Assembly (NCBI GenBank): GCA_947475415.1
Contig: CANJLH010000016.1
Span: 1 to 64,000 of the forward strand
Reading direction: 5' to 3'
Source: Caulobacteraceae bacterium
Lineage (GTDB): Bacteria > Pseudomonadota > Alphaproteobacteria > Caulobacterales > Caulobacteraceae
DNA: 64,000 nucleotides
Below the pieces are notes generated by a model. The model ran no database searches, had not been told where the DNA came from, and was given only the letters and a program-made list of their open reading frames with translations. The translations under genes and the position numbers were made by a program. How positions within the stretch are numbered: the first letter of the stretch is position 1; the number at the start of each line of letters is the position of its first letter. Shown one piece after another: positions 1 to 9,587 of the stretch.

Positions 1-64
1 CACCTGCCTCCGCTTCCCGCAGCACCCCGATAATCTGCTCTTCTGTAAATCGTGATCGCTTCAT
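1..64 (-). CDS. IS3-family transposase OrfA, N-terminal fragment
   Basis: Reading the minus strand from the ATG at 62-64 gives MKRSRFTEEQIIGVLREAEA, the standard N-terminus of IS3-family OrfA (helix-turn-helix DNA-binding subunit made before the OrfAB frameshift product). Only about 21 residues lie in the window; the rest continues off the left edge. The ATG is preceded by AGAGAAGGACGGACG, a good ribosome binding site. The family call is firm from this peptide; whether the element is intact cannot be seen. Confidence 0.75.
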   Translation of the reverse strand, partial: MKRSRFTEEQIIGVLREAEAG

Positions 65-128
65 CGTCCGTCCTTCTCTCAGGGCCGGACTCTAATCATT
101 CTTGGATGGAAATCAGGGGGTCACGTCA
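1..128 (-). mobile_element. terminal part of an IS3-family element
   Basis: The segment carries the orfA start on the minus strand and, about 60 bases upstream of it, the sequence TGACGTGACCCCCTGA (minus strand, 128 down to 113), which looks like an IS3-type terminal inverted repeat. The element therefore probably ends near 128, exactly where similarity to an IS6-type transposase begins. The other end is outside the window, so the inverted repeat pair and the target duplication cannot be checked here. Confidence 0.55.
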
Positions 129-834
129 GACTCGATCGACCAACCCCTTCCGGTATTTTGACAGCTCGCTCGAAGTCATCCGTCTCGTGGTCATGATGTA
201 CGTCCGCTACCCGTTGTCACTGCGCAACGTCGAGGACCTGCTGTTCGAGCGTGGCATCGACATCTGCTACGAGACGGTGCGGCTTTGGTGGAACAGGTTC
301 GGGCAGATGTTCGCCGGTGAGATCCGCCGCAAGCGGGTCCAGCACATGCGCGCCCACACCCATTGGAAATGGCATCTCGACGAGGTCTACGTGAAGATCA
401 ACGGCGAGATGCACTACCTCTGGCGGGCCGTCGATCATGAGGGCGAGGTGCTGGAATCCTACGTCACCAAGACGCGGGACAAGGCTGCGGCGCTGAAGTT
501 CATCAAGAAAGCCATGAGGCGCCACGGCCAGCCAAAGAAGGTCGTCACCGATGGCCTCCGCTCATACCGCGCCGCCATGAAGGAAATCGGCAACGCCGAT
601 CGCCAGGAAACGGGCCGCTGGTTAAACAACCGGGCCGAAAACAGCCACCTACCCTTCCGACGACGAGAACGGGCGATGATCCGGTTCCGCAGGATGAAAA
701 CCCTGCAGAAATTCGCCGCCGTCCACGCCCAGGTCCACAACCATTTCGCACAGGAGCGCCACCTCATCAGCCGCGACCTCTACCGCCAACGACGCTCCGC
801 CGCCCTGGCAGAGTGGCGCGCCATCATGGCCTGA
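106..834 (+). CDS. IS6-family DDE transposase (5' end altered)
   Basis: DDE transposase of the IS6/IS26 type, which catalyses replicative transposition. The conserved core starts at TRSTNPFRYF (from base 130), followed by a helix-turn-helix-like region and the catalytic domain with the D of WHLDEVYV, the D of VVTDGLRSY and the E of NNRAENSH, then the IS6 tail HAQVHNHF. The length of the conserved part (about 235 residues) fits the family. The native start codon appears to have been replaced: the only upstream ATGs (106 and 52) lie in IS3-type sequence, so the first residues are foreign. The frame is otherwise intact and the three acidic residues are present, but expression from a native start is doubtful. 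Confidence 0.85.
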   Translation: MEIRGSRQTRSTNPFRYFDSSLEVIRLVVMMYVRYPLSLRNVEDLLFERGIDICYETVRLWWNRFGQMFAGEIRRKRVQHMRAHTHWKWHLDEVYVKINGEMHYLWRAVDHEGEVLESYVTKTRDKAAALKFIKKAMRRHGQPKKVVTDGLRSYRAAMKEIGNADRQETGRWLNNRAENSHLPFRRRERAMIRFRRMKTLQKFAAVHAQVHNHFAQERHLISRDLYRQRRSAALAEWRAIMA

Positions 835-898
835 GGCCACGACGTCCCTGCCCTCACCGCGCCTGGCGGAGACCAGTTCTCATGAGACTGACAGCACC
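129..898 (+). mobile_element. IS6-family element, left end missing or interrupted
   Basis: It contains an IS6-type transposase gene. A candidate right terminal repeat lies at 873-898. The matching left repeat is not found between 1 and 128, where IS3-type sequence sits instead, so the element was either interrupted by the IS3-type insertion or truncated. The boundary at 129 is inferred from where conserved IS6 transposase residues begin. Confidence 0.55.
873..898. repeat. candidate right terminal inverted repeat of the IS6-type element
   Basis: On the minus strand this reads GGTGCTGTCAGTCTCATGAG and continues a few bases inward; IS6-family ends typically begin GG(T/C)-C-TGT. It lies 38 bases after the transposase stop, as expected. 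No partner repeat is visible on the left. Confidence 0.4.
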
Positions 899-954
899 GC
901 CAGCCGCCATGAGCCTGCCAATAGGCGTTTCAACACTGGGGGTGCGGCGAACGC

Positions 955-2751
<1,797 letters not shown>

Positions 2752-2963
2752 GCCTCGCCCCCCATATTCATGTCCCGCGATCCTAGAGCAACCTACGCTC
2801 AGGCGGAATCGTCTGATCGTTGAATCGTGCTCTAAATTCAAAAGCGTAGACACGTGCTCGCGTGTGGCCATGTCCGCCCTCGGCGTCGTCGGCGTCGTGA
2901 GCTTATGCCGACCGTCGTTGAAAACGGCGGCTGTTCCTGACCCCAGCTATCGCCGTTCGTCTA

Positions 2964-4538
2964 TTACGCCGTCGACTGGCGCGCGCACCAGCGACGCCAC
3001 ATCTCACGATAGGCGTCCTCAAGGCGCCGGGCCTGGCCGGCCACGTCGCACAGGGCGCTGGCCCGCATCCTCGGCCGCAGGGCGCCGCGAAGCTCTGTCA
3101 TGCGCACCGGCTCACCGGCGAGCTTCACGGCTGCGGCCACATAGGCCGCGGGATCGGCGGCGACGAACTCATCGAGGCCCAGCTCCCGCAGGATCGCGCT
3201 GCTGAAACGCGCATAGAGCGCTTCGCCCTCGAGGGTGATCACCGGAACCCCCATCCAAAGCGCATACCGGGTGGTGGACCCTCCGGTGCAGGGGAAGGGA
3301 TCAAGCGCGATGTCCATGCGCGCGAAGCTCTCGCGGAATGCCGTCAGCGGTGAGCCGCCTTCGAACATCAGCCGCTCAGGCGCGATGCCGAACCGCGTAA
3401 TGCGCGCCGCGAAGTGCGACTGCAGCCGGACGTCATCCAGGCCGCGCGCCTTCATAAGCAATCGGCCGGTCGGAACGGTCCGCAGGATCTCGGCCCAGAC
3501 CCCCAGCACCGCGTCGTCGATCTTGTCCAGCGCGTTGACGCTGCCGAACGTCACATAGCCATTGGCGACGCTCGGAGGCGGCGCGGGCGCGGGCGCGTCA
3601 GGAGGCGTGAAGGCGACGGACGCGCCGGGCACGATGAACGGCTCCTCGACGAAAAGGCGCGCCGTTCCGGGGGCGAGCTGATGCGCATCGCAGATTCGGT
3701 AATCAATTGCCCGGACGCCGGTGGTGAACGGGTATCCCAGCCAGGAGACCTGAACGGGCGCAGGCTTGCGTGCGAAGGCCGGCAGGCGATTGCCAAAGGT
3801 GTGACCTGACAGATCGACCAGTATGTCGATCCCATCCGACCTCACCCGATCAGCGAGTGCCGCGTCGTCGAGGCCTGCCGTTTCGAACCAGTGATCAACG
3901 CAATTGCGCGCAAGGGTCCGGGGCTCTGAACTCAGGGCGTTGTCGTAGATGAAAAGCTCGAACCGGCTTCGGTCGTGCGCCAGCAGGACCGGCTCCAGCA
4001 TCAGCGCCAGGATGTGACGGCCGACATCGGCGGTGACATATCCCAGCTTCAAGCGGCGCTCGGGGTATGGCGCGTTATCGTGCGGCGCCGCCGGTTCGAG
4101 TCTGGCGGCGAGGCCCTCTCCGAAGCGCAAATGCTCCTGGAACACGGCTTCGGGGGTGAGCTGGCTCGAACGGGTCAACTTGAAGAGATAGTTGCTGAAG
4201 ATGTCGGGGGCGTCGTGGTTCCACGCCAATATCTTACGCAAGTGCGCGAGGCCGGAGTCTCGCTTGCCCGTCTGGGTAAGGATGCTAGCGAGATTGAGAT
4301 GCGCTGATCGGATCGCCGGATTCAGGCGCAATACGTTCCGATAGGCCGCCTCGGCGTCAAAGAGGCGCGCGCGCCTGAATTCAACGGCGGCGAGATTACC
4401 GTGCGCCAGAACGCTGTCTGGATCCAACTCGGTCGCGCGGCGAAAATGCTCCGCCGCCCCGCCCAGGTCGCCGTTCCGGGCGCACGCTTCTCCCGCAGCG
4501 TGGGCCGCTCGGATTTCGTCGTCGTCACGAGAACTCAT
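2964..4538 (-). CDS. TPR-domain GT41 (SPINDLY/OGT-like) glycosyltransferase
   Basis: The protein has about 524 residues. Residues 1-120 form at least three TPR motifs (for example AEHFRRATELDPDSVLAHGN and AEAAYRNVLRLNPAIRSAHL). The rest is a Glyco_transf_41 domain with family motifs such as RLKLGYVTADVGRH, DILVDLSGHT, PVQVSWLGYPFTTG and the GGSTTRYALWMGVPVITL nucleotide-sugar site. Such enzymes O-glycosylate proteins. In Caulobacter a TPR glycosyltransferase (FlmG) transfers pseudaminic acid to flagellins, so flagellin is a plausible acceptor; this is inference, supported by the DegT/WbqC/NeuD operon next door and pseB/pseC at the right end of the window. The ATG at 4538 overlaps the TGA of the upstream BKACE remnant (ATGA), and no strong Shine-Dalgarno is visible, suggesting translational coupling. 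Confidence 0.85.
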   Translation of the reverse strand: MSSRDDDEIRAAHAAGEACARNGDLGGAAEHFRRATELDPDSVLAHGNLAAVEFRRARLFDAEAAYRNVLRLNPAIRSAHLNLASILTQTGKRDSGLAHLRKILAWNHDAPDIFSNYLFKLTRSSQLTPEAVFQEHLRFGEGLAARLEPAAPHDNAPYPERRLKLGYVTADVGRHILALMLEPVLLAHDRSRFELFIYDNALSSEPRTLARNCVDHWFETAGLDDAALADRVRSDGIDILVDLSGHTFGNRLPAFARKPAPVQVSWLGYPFTTGVRAIDYRICDAHQLAPGTARLFVEEPFIVPGASVAFTPPDAPAPAPPPSVANGYVTFGSVNALDKIDDAVLGVWAEILRTVPTGRLLMKARGLDDVRLQSHFAARITRFGIAPERLMFEGGSPLTAFRESFARMDIALDPFPCTGGSTTRYALWMGVPVITLEGEALYARFSSAILRELGLDEFVAADPAAYVAAAVKLAGEPVRMTELRGALRPRMRASALCDVAGQARRLEDAYREMWRRWCARQSTA

Positions 4539-4762
4539 GGACTGGCCGCCAGCCCAAGACTGGCGCGCTCGTCGGCGTCCGTGGCCGCCGCCCGTCCGGA
4601 GGACTCGGCGTCGCGGACATGGAGATGGATCATCGAGGCGCCCGTTTGAACAGCGGCGCACCCGTCTGTTACGATCTCGTCTCGGGTCAGCGGAACCGCG
4701 CAATTCCGGGCCTGTGTCGGCCTTGCGCCCGTGGGGGCGAGATTTATGATAAGCGGCGACAT
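4535..4762 (-). pseudogene. truncated BKACE/DUF849 (beta-keto acid cleavage enzyme) N-terminus
   Basis: This frame encodes 75 residues. The first 53 are a clear DUF849 N-terminus: PLIINLAPTGARPTQ, VPLTRDEIVTDG and GASMIHLHVRDAE, including the zinc-binding H-x-H of this family. Full-length members are roughly 270-310 residues, so most of the enzyme (the rest of the TIM barrel) is missing. After HVRDAE the sequence becomes low-complexity and unrelated, and it ends in a TGA overlapping the ATG of the TPR glycosyltransferase. It is best read as the remnant of a deleted gene fused to the upstream region of its neighbour; it may still be translated as a leader. Confidence 0.7.
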
Positions 4763-4885
4763 GGACGAAGAACGCGGCCTCGGGCCAAAGGCCGCGGACC
4801 CGACGCCCGCGATCGATCGCCGGCTAGACTATTTTTCGCAGGCAGAAGCAAGCACCTCATTTGTGGTGGTGGAAGCGCGCCTCTC

Positions 4886-6010
4886 ATGCCCTTACCTTAC
4901 AGAATGAATTACAAGATTCGCCTCTACACGCCCGATCTTCCCGGCGTCGATGCGCTGGCGCCGTTCATGCGCCGGATTGAAGCCGCGCAGTGGTACACGA
5001 ACTTCGGTCCGCTCGAGCGGGCGCTCGCCGCTGAAGTCGCCGCGCTTCTCGATGCCGACCATCCGCCCGCGGTGGCGACCGCCAGTTCGGGGACCGCGGC
5101 CCTCACGCTTGCGCTGTCGGCCCTCCAGCTTCGGGCGGGATCGGCTGTGCTCACGCCCGCCCTTACATTCCCGGCGACAGCTGCGGCCATCCGGGCGGCA
5201 GGTCTCGAGCCGCTGCTGGCCGACGTCGATCCTGATGAATGGAGGCTTACGCCCGAGATCGCAGCGCCGTGGCGCGGGCGCGTGTCGGCGGTGGTCCCGG
5301 TCGCGGCCTTCGGCGTTGGGCTGCCCGTTACGCCCTGGGACGCCTTCGCCGACGAAAGCGGACTTCCGGTGCTCTTTGACGCCGCCGGCGCGCTTGGAAA
5401 CCAGGCGATGCCGAAACGTTGCGTCGCCGCCTTCAGCCTGCATGCGACCAAGACGCTCGGCGTCGGCGAAGGCGGAATCCTGGCCGCCTACGACGCCGGC
5501 CTCGTGGAGCGGGCGCGGCGCCTGAGCAATTTCGGTTTCGAGGATGGCGTGACGGTTGCGCCCACCGGCAACGCCAAGTTCAGCGAGTGGCACGCCGCTG
5601 TGGGCCTCGCGCAGATTTCGCGCAGTCATGCGCTCTGGGAAGCAAAGAAAAGCCTCTCGGCGGCTTACCGCCTGGCCCTGCCGCAATTGCCAATGCAAAA
5701 GGGCGCGCCCGGCAACCTTGTTGTTCGCTTGCCGGTCAGCGCGGATCGGACCGCCGATCGACTCGCTGACGAAGGGATCGAAACACGCCGCTTCTACCAG
5801 CCGGATCTGACGCGTCATCCAGCCTACGAATGCTCGCCGCGGGCGGGCGAACTTTCGACCACCGCCGCGTTGCACGATCGCCTGCTCGGATTGCCGTTCC
5901 ACGGGAGGTTGACGCCGGAAGACGTCGTCACCGTAACCCGAGCGCTGACGGCGGCCGTAGCGCATATCGAGCAGGAGGAGAGCCGGAGGTGGGCGCCCGC
6001 ATTTCCGTGA
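4886..6010 (+). CDS. DegT/DnrJ/EryC1 PLP-dependent sugar aminotransferase
   Basis: The protein of 374 residues belongs to the sugar-aminotransferase branch of fold-type I PLP enzymes, which transfer an amino group to keto-sugars. Visible motifs are SSGTAALTLAL (phosphate-binding), FPATAAAI, VLFDAAGALG (the aspartate that contacts the PLP nitrogen), and SLHATKTLGVGEGG with the Schiff-base lysine at about residue 189. The start at 4886 is preceded by a weak GGAAG; 4904 is an alternative without any Shine-Dalgarno. It overlaps the WbqC gene by 22 bases, which in turn overlaps the NeuD-type gene by 4, so the three are one transcription unit making or modifying an amino sugar. Confidence 0.85.
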   Translation: MPLPYRMNYKIRLYTPDLPGVDALAPFMRRIEAAQWYTNFGPLERALAAEVAALLDADHPPAVATASSGTAALTLALSALQLRAGSAVLTPALTFPATAAAIRAAGLEPLLADVDPDEWRLTPEIAAPWRGRVSAVVPVAAFGVGLPVTPWDAFADESGLPVLFDAAGALGNQAMPKRCVAAFSLHATKTLGVGEGGILAAYDAGLVERARRLSNFGFEDGVTVAPTGNAKFSEWHAAVGLAQISRSHALWEAKKSLSAAYRLALPQLPMQKGAPGNLVVRLPVSADRTADRLADEGIETRRFYQPDLTRHPAYECSPRAGELSTTAALHDRLLGLPFHGRLTPEDVVTVTRALTAAVAHIEQEESRRWAPAFP

Positions 6011-6648
6011 TGCAGCCCTATTTCGCGCCCTACGCCGGCTATTTCCGCCTCATGTGCGATGTGGACGCCTTCGTTGTGCTGGATCAGGTTCAGTTTCCCC
6101 GCAGCGGCTGGGTCCACCGTAACCGGTTGCGCCGGCTGGACGGGACACTGGACTGGCTCACGCTGCCGCTTGCCCATGCCCCCCTGAACACGGCGATCAT
6201 CGACATGGCGTTCGCTCACCAGGTCGGCGGGTGGGCCTTGAAGGCTTCACGCCGCTTTGCGGCGTTGCGCGAGCCGGGACCGCAGGTTCGCAACTTCCTG
6301 CCCTTGATCGAGGCTTCGGAAGCCCCTTGCGATAGCCTGCTACGACAGCTTGCCCGGTTCGCGCAGGTGCTCGGCATGGCCCCCCGTTTCATTCGCCAAT
6401 CTGAACTTTCGCTTCCACCCGGATTGAAGGGGGCTGCGACAATTTATGAGATCTGCCGGCGGCTCGGCGTCGACCGCTATGTGAACAGCCCCGGCGGCCA
6501 GGACCTATACGATATCGACGCATTCCGCCGCCGCGGCATCGCGCTCGAGTTTCTGCCGGATTACCGCGGGCCGATGGACAGCATTTTGCAGCGCCTCAAT
6601 GACGCGCCCGCCCTTGAGATCGCCGCCGAGATTCGAGCCAACCTATGA
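5989..6648 (+). CDS. WbqC family protein
   Basis: WbqC-like proteins occur in O-antigen and flagellin-glycosylation loci; their exact reaction is not settled. The sequence begins VGARISVMQPYFAPYAGYFRL, matching the family signature (I/V-x-Q-P-Y-F-x-P-Y-x-G-Y), followed by DAFVVLDQVQFPRSGWVHRN. The GTG at 5989 is the natural start: it follows GGAGGA at good spacing and puts the family N-terminus at the protein start, whereas the frame further upstream is unrelated sequence. Length is 219 residues, typical. It lies inside the DegT-WbqC-NeuD operon. Confidence 0.85.
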   Translation: MGARISVMQPYFAPYAGYFRLMCDVDAFVVLDQVQFPRSGWVHRNRLRRLDGTLDWLTLPLAHAPLNTAIIDMAFAHQVGGWALKASRRFAALREPGPQVRNFLPLIEASEAPCDSLLRQLARFAQVLGMAPRFIRQSELSLPPGLKGAATIYEICRRLGVDRYVNSPGGQDLYDIDAFRRRGIALEFLPDYRGPMDSILQRLNDAPALEIAAEIRANL

Positions 6649-7322
6649 CGTCAAACACGCCCAAGCCCGTGGTCATCTTCGGCCGAAGCGAATTCGCCAG
6701 TCTCGTGTGGCACGTCCTGACGCACGACACGCCGCTTGTTGTCGCGGGCTTCACCGTCGACGCCGCCTACCTGAACGACCGACGCCATCATGATCTGCCG
6801 GTGGTTGCGTTCGAGAATGTACAGGAGAGCTTCCCGCCCGCAGCGTTTCAGATGCTCGTCCCGCTGGGCGGGCGCGGCGCGAACGGGCTTCGGCGAGATC
6901 GTTATCTCCAGGCGAAAGCCAAGGGGTACGACTTCGTCACCTATATTTCGTCCCGCGCCCTGGTCGCGCCGGGCGCTCAGGTCGGTGAAAACTGCATGAT
7001 CTTTGAAGGCGCCGCCGTGCAGTCGATGGCCTCCATCGGAGCGAACTGCATTGTGCGCACCTTGGCCAATGTCTCGCACCACGTGAGGGTCGGCGATCAC
7101 GGATTCATCGCGGCGAGCGCCGTAGTCGGCGGTGGCGCGACAATCGGAGACCGCTGCTTCCTGGGCCTCGGATCCGTGATCCGGGACGGTGTGAAGGTGG
7201 CCGACCGCTGCCTCATTGGCGCGGGCGCGGTCGTTACCCGCGACACCGAACCAGACGGCGTCTACATGGGAGTGCCAGCGAAACGAGGCGCCCGTCTCTC
7301 CGGGGATCTGGAAAACGTCTGA
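6645..7322 (+). CDS. NeuD/PglD-type sugar acyltransferase (left-handed beta-helix)
   Basis: The 225-residue protein has an N-terminal PglD-like nucleotide-sugar-binding half (VVIFGRSEFASLVWHVL, about 1-90) and a C-terminal hexapeptide-repeat beta-helix (ALVAPGAQVGENCMIFEG, ANVSHHVRVGDHGFIAA, GATIGDRCFLGLGS, about 100-215). The HH pair in NVSHHVRVG is where the catalytic histidine of the family sits. Enzymes of this type N-acetylate the amino group installed by a DegT aminotransferase, which fits the operon exactly. The ATG overlaps the preceding stop (ATGA). An alternative is an O-acetyltransferase. Confidence 0.85.
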   Translation: MTSNTPKPVVIFGRSEFASLVWHVLTHDTPLVVAGFTVDAAYLNDRRHHDLPVVAFENVQESFPPAAFQMLVPLGGRGANGLRRDRYLQAKAKGYDFVTYISSRALVAPGAQVGENCMIFEGAAVQSMASIGANCIVRTLANVSHHVRVGDHGFIAASAVVGGGATIGDRCFLGLGSVIRDGVKVADRCLIGAGAVVTRDTEPDGVYMGVPAKRGARLSGDLENV

Positions 7323-7603
7323 CTGGATGTTCAGTCCTGGCGTTGAGGCGCTGGGCGACTGAATTTCGGGGCCTGGAATATTCGCGAACCTGCCCACATT
7401 GAAGCAGAGAACCCCCGGTCGCTGCGGGCTCAAACACCACGGCCTCGGAGTATGCGCCAGACCAACAAGGACAGGCGCCCTTGAGTATTATGGTAAAGGA
7501 CAGGCGCAGAACAAATGCCCCCGCAAAGCGAATCTTGTTTACGTCGCAACGGGTTGCATTCAAATGGTCCAATGGGATTAGAAAATCACGCTGAGTGTTG
7601 GGA

Positions 7604-8662
7604 ATGGACTCCGGCGATATGAACGCCCAAGACAAGCAGCGCTACACGTTACTCGACGGACTTCGGGGCCTCGCGGCACTTGGGGTCATCCTGGATCACG
7701 TGCCTTCAGGACCGTTGGTGCACATCTTTCCTGGTCGGTACCTTGGAGTTCAGTTCTTTTTTGTCTTGTCCGGATTCGTGATGTGTCACGCTTACCGCGA
7801 GCGACTTGCGTCCGGTATGTCCGCGATTGAGCTGCTGCGGGTGAGGTTCATACGCCTCTATCCACTTTATCTCCTGGCCTTCGCGATCGCCGCAGTCCTG
7901 GCGCTTGCCTACGCCGTCGCCGGTTGGAGACATTATCACCCCCACGAACTCGCGACGATGATCTGGTTCGGGGCGCTCATGCTCCCGACGCCGTTTTCCA
8001 GAGGCGGCGCGCTTTATCCGCTCAACGGACCATCGTGGTCACTGTTCTTCGAGCTCGTCGTCAACTTTATCTACAGCTTAGTTGCGCGCTGGCTCACGCC
8101 GGCGGTTTTCGTTGTCATGCTCACCGTCTCCGGGTCGACCTACGTGTGGTCCTGCTTTGCGCACACGGCGGCGACTGGCGCCTGGCAATGGAGCCACTTC
8201 GATATGGGCCTTTCCGGAGTGATCTATGATTTCTTCATGGGCGTCCTGATCTATGAGATCTCGACCAGGCGCAGGCTGCCACAACCGCCTGCATGGCTCG
8301 CCTTCATCGTCTATCTCGCTATCCTCATGGTTTCGCTCCACGGCGTGCAGCTGCAAGCATGGATCGCCTTTGTCTCCATAATTCTGATGCCGCTGCTGGT
8401 GGCATTGTTCGCCAACAGTGAAGTCAAAGGCGCCTTTTCAAAGGTATGCGCGCTCTCCGGCGCGCTCTCATACGGCGTGTATATTCTGCATGTGCCGATC
8501 GCGGGGGCCATAACTGCGATCACCGACAAGCTGAAGCTCCCGCCTGGTCAGGGCATGGGCATGTACTTCCTGGTGGCATCGACCGCCCTGCTCGCGGCGG
8601 CCATTGCGGACGTCTGTTACGACAGGCCAGCTCGAAAGTTGCTGAACCGGTTGTTTGCGTGA
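7604..8662 (+). CDS. membrane acyltransferase 3 family protein
   Basis: Polytopic inner-membrane O-acyltransferase (OafA/ExoZ-like), which usually acetylates or succinylates surface glycans. It shows the diagnostic LLDGLRGLAALGVILDHV N-terminus with the conserved histidine, GVQFFFVLSGFVM, R(F)IRLYPLYLLA, and about ten hydrophobic segments ending near residue 345. Three in-frame starts are possible: GTG 7595, ATG 7604 and ATG 7619; none has a strong ribosome binding site. The 280 bases upstream hold no recognisable gene. It may decorate the sugar made by the preceding operon or the downstream exopolysaccharide; this is inference. Confidence 0.85.
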   Translation: MDSGDMNAQDKQRYTLLDGLRGLAALGVILDHVPSGPLVHIFPGRYLGVQFFFVLSGFVMCHAYRERLASGMSAIELLRVRFIRLYPLYLLAFAIAAVLALAYAVAGWRHYHPHELATMIWFGALMLPTPFSRGGALYPLNGPSWSLFFELVVNFIYSLVARWLTPAVFVVMLTVSGSTYVWSCFAHTAATGAWQWSHFDMGLSGVIYDFFMGVLIYEISTRRRLPQPPAWLAFIVYLAILMVSLHGVQLQAWIAFVSIILMPLLVALFANSEVKGAFSKVCALSGALSYGVYILHVPIAGAITAITDKLKLPPGQGMGMYFLVASTALLAAAIADVCYDRPARKLLNRLFA

Positions 8663-8722
8663 TCCCGACCGCAAGAAAATGACCTTCGCCCCCGGCCCCT
8701 TTCGCCGCTGCATTGGGCCATG

Positions 8723-8753
8723 AGGCGGCTCGACGACTCTCCCGTCGCCGCCT
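8723..8753 (+). terminator. candidate stem-loop after the acyltransferase
   Basis: The sequence AGGCGGC, TC bulge, GACG, seven-base loop, CGTC, GCCGCCT forms a strong GC-rich hairpin 60 bases downstream of the acyltransferase stop and just before the thioesterase start. There is no U-tract, so it may be an attenuator or mRNA-stabilising hairpin instead. Confidence 0.4.
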
Positions 8754-8766
8754 AAAGCCGCGGCGC

Positions 8767-9561
8767 ATGACAAACCGATTCAGCGAGCTCCTGCCGCTCA
8801 GACCTCTCGGCGACGACCGGTTCGTGGTGACGCCGCCCGGAACAGGCTTTCTGTTCGGCGGGCTCTCCATGGCCGCCATCCTGAAATGCGCCGCGGCGAC
8901 GGTCGATCCCGCGATGACTCCCATGTCGCTTCACGCGACCTTTCTCAGCAACGGCGACTGGGGCGGTCCCCATGACCTCGAGGTCGTGCGCGTGAACGAC
9001 AGCCGCAACTTCGCCGTGCGCAGTATCCACATGGTCACCAGCGGGCGCTTGGCGATCGTGGCCGAGGCTGTATTCCAGCAGCGGGAGGCCGGGGTTGATT
9101 GGCAGGCAGTCCAACGACCGGATTATCCAGCGCCCGAGACCCTGAGGGCCTTCCAGCCGGAGCGGCTGCCCTTCCGCGTGATCGACATCCGCCCGGTATT
9201 CCCACAGCCGGAGGGAACGGAGCGGGTCCACCCCTACTGGTGCCGCACCCTGGAGCGGCTGGACGACCCTGGTCTGCTTGCCTGCGCGCTCGCCTTCATC
9301 TCCGACTACTGGGTCTATGCCACCCCGTTCCCGTCGGGCTCCGGCGCCAGCGAGGGTCTGATGTCCCGGACTTTCAGTCACACCCTGGTGTTCCACCGCC
9401 CATTGCCCGCCGATAGCTGGTGGCTGTTCGATTGCGACCCGCTCAGCGTCTGCGGCGGCCGGTTCCTGAGCCGCGGTGTTGTCCAGGCGCCCGACGGCCT
9501 GCTGCTGGCCTCGTTCGTCCAGGAAGGCGTGATCCGGGAGGATAAGCGGCTGAACCTGTGA
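8767..9561 (+). CDS. TesB-like acyl-CoA thioesterase (double hotdog)
   Basis: A protein of 264 residues with two hotdog halves typical of acyl-CoA thioesterase II. The first half carries FLFGGLSMAAILKCA and SLHATFLSNGD; the second carries DYWVYATPF, FSHTLVFHRPLPADSWWLFDC and GGRFLSRGVVQAPDGLLLASFVQEG, where the last strand pattern (SRG-x-V-x-x-x-D-G-x-L-x-A-S-x-x-Q-E) is characteristic. It would hydrolyse acyl-CoA esters in the cytoplasm. It begins the catabolic block and runs convergent to the acyl-CoA ligase. The start at 8767 was chosen because the upstream part of the frame is Arg-rich junk. Confidence 0.8.
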   Translation: MTNRFSELLPLRPLGDDRFVVTPPGTGFLFGGLSMAAILKCAAATVDPAMTPMSLHATFLSNGDWGGPHDLEVVRVNDSRNFAVRSIHMVTSGRLAIVAEAVFQQREAGVDWQAVQRPDYPAPETLRAFQPERLPFRVIDIRPVFPQPEGTERVHPYWCRTLERLDDPGLLACALAFISDYWVYATPFPSGSGASEGLMSRTFSHTLVFHRPLPADSWWLFDCDPLSVCGGRFLSRGVVQAPDGLLLASFVQEGVIREDKRLNL

Positions 9562-9587
9562 TCGCGCCGATCTCTGGCTGACCCGGT

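Noticed and set aside
7323-7603. Possible small gene or RNA between NeuD-type and acyltransferase genes
   Set aside because: The 60-residue frame at 7399-7581 has no good ribosome binding site or motif; no convincing RNA fold by eye.
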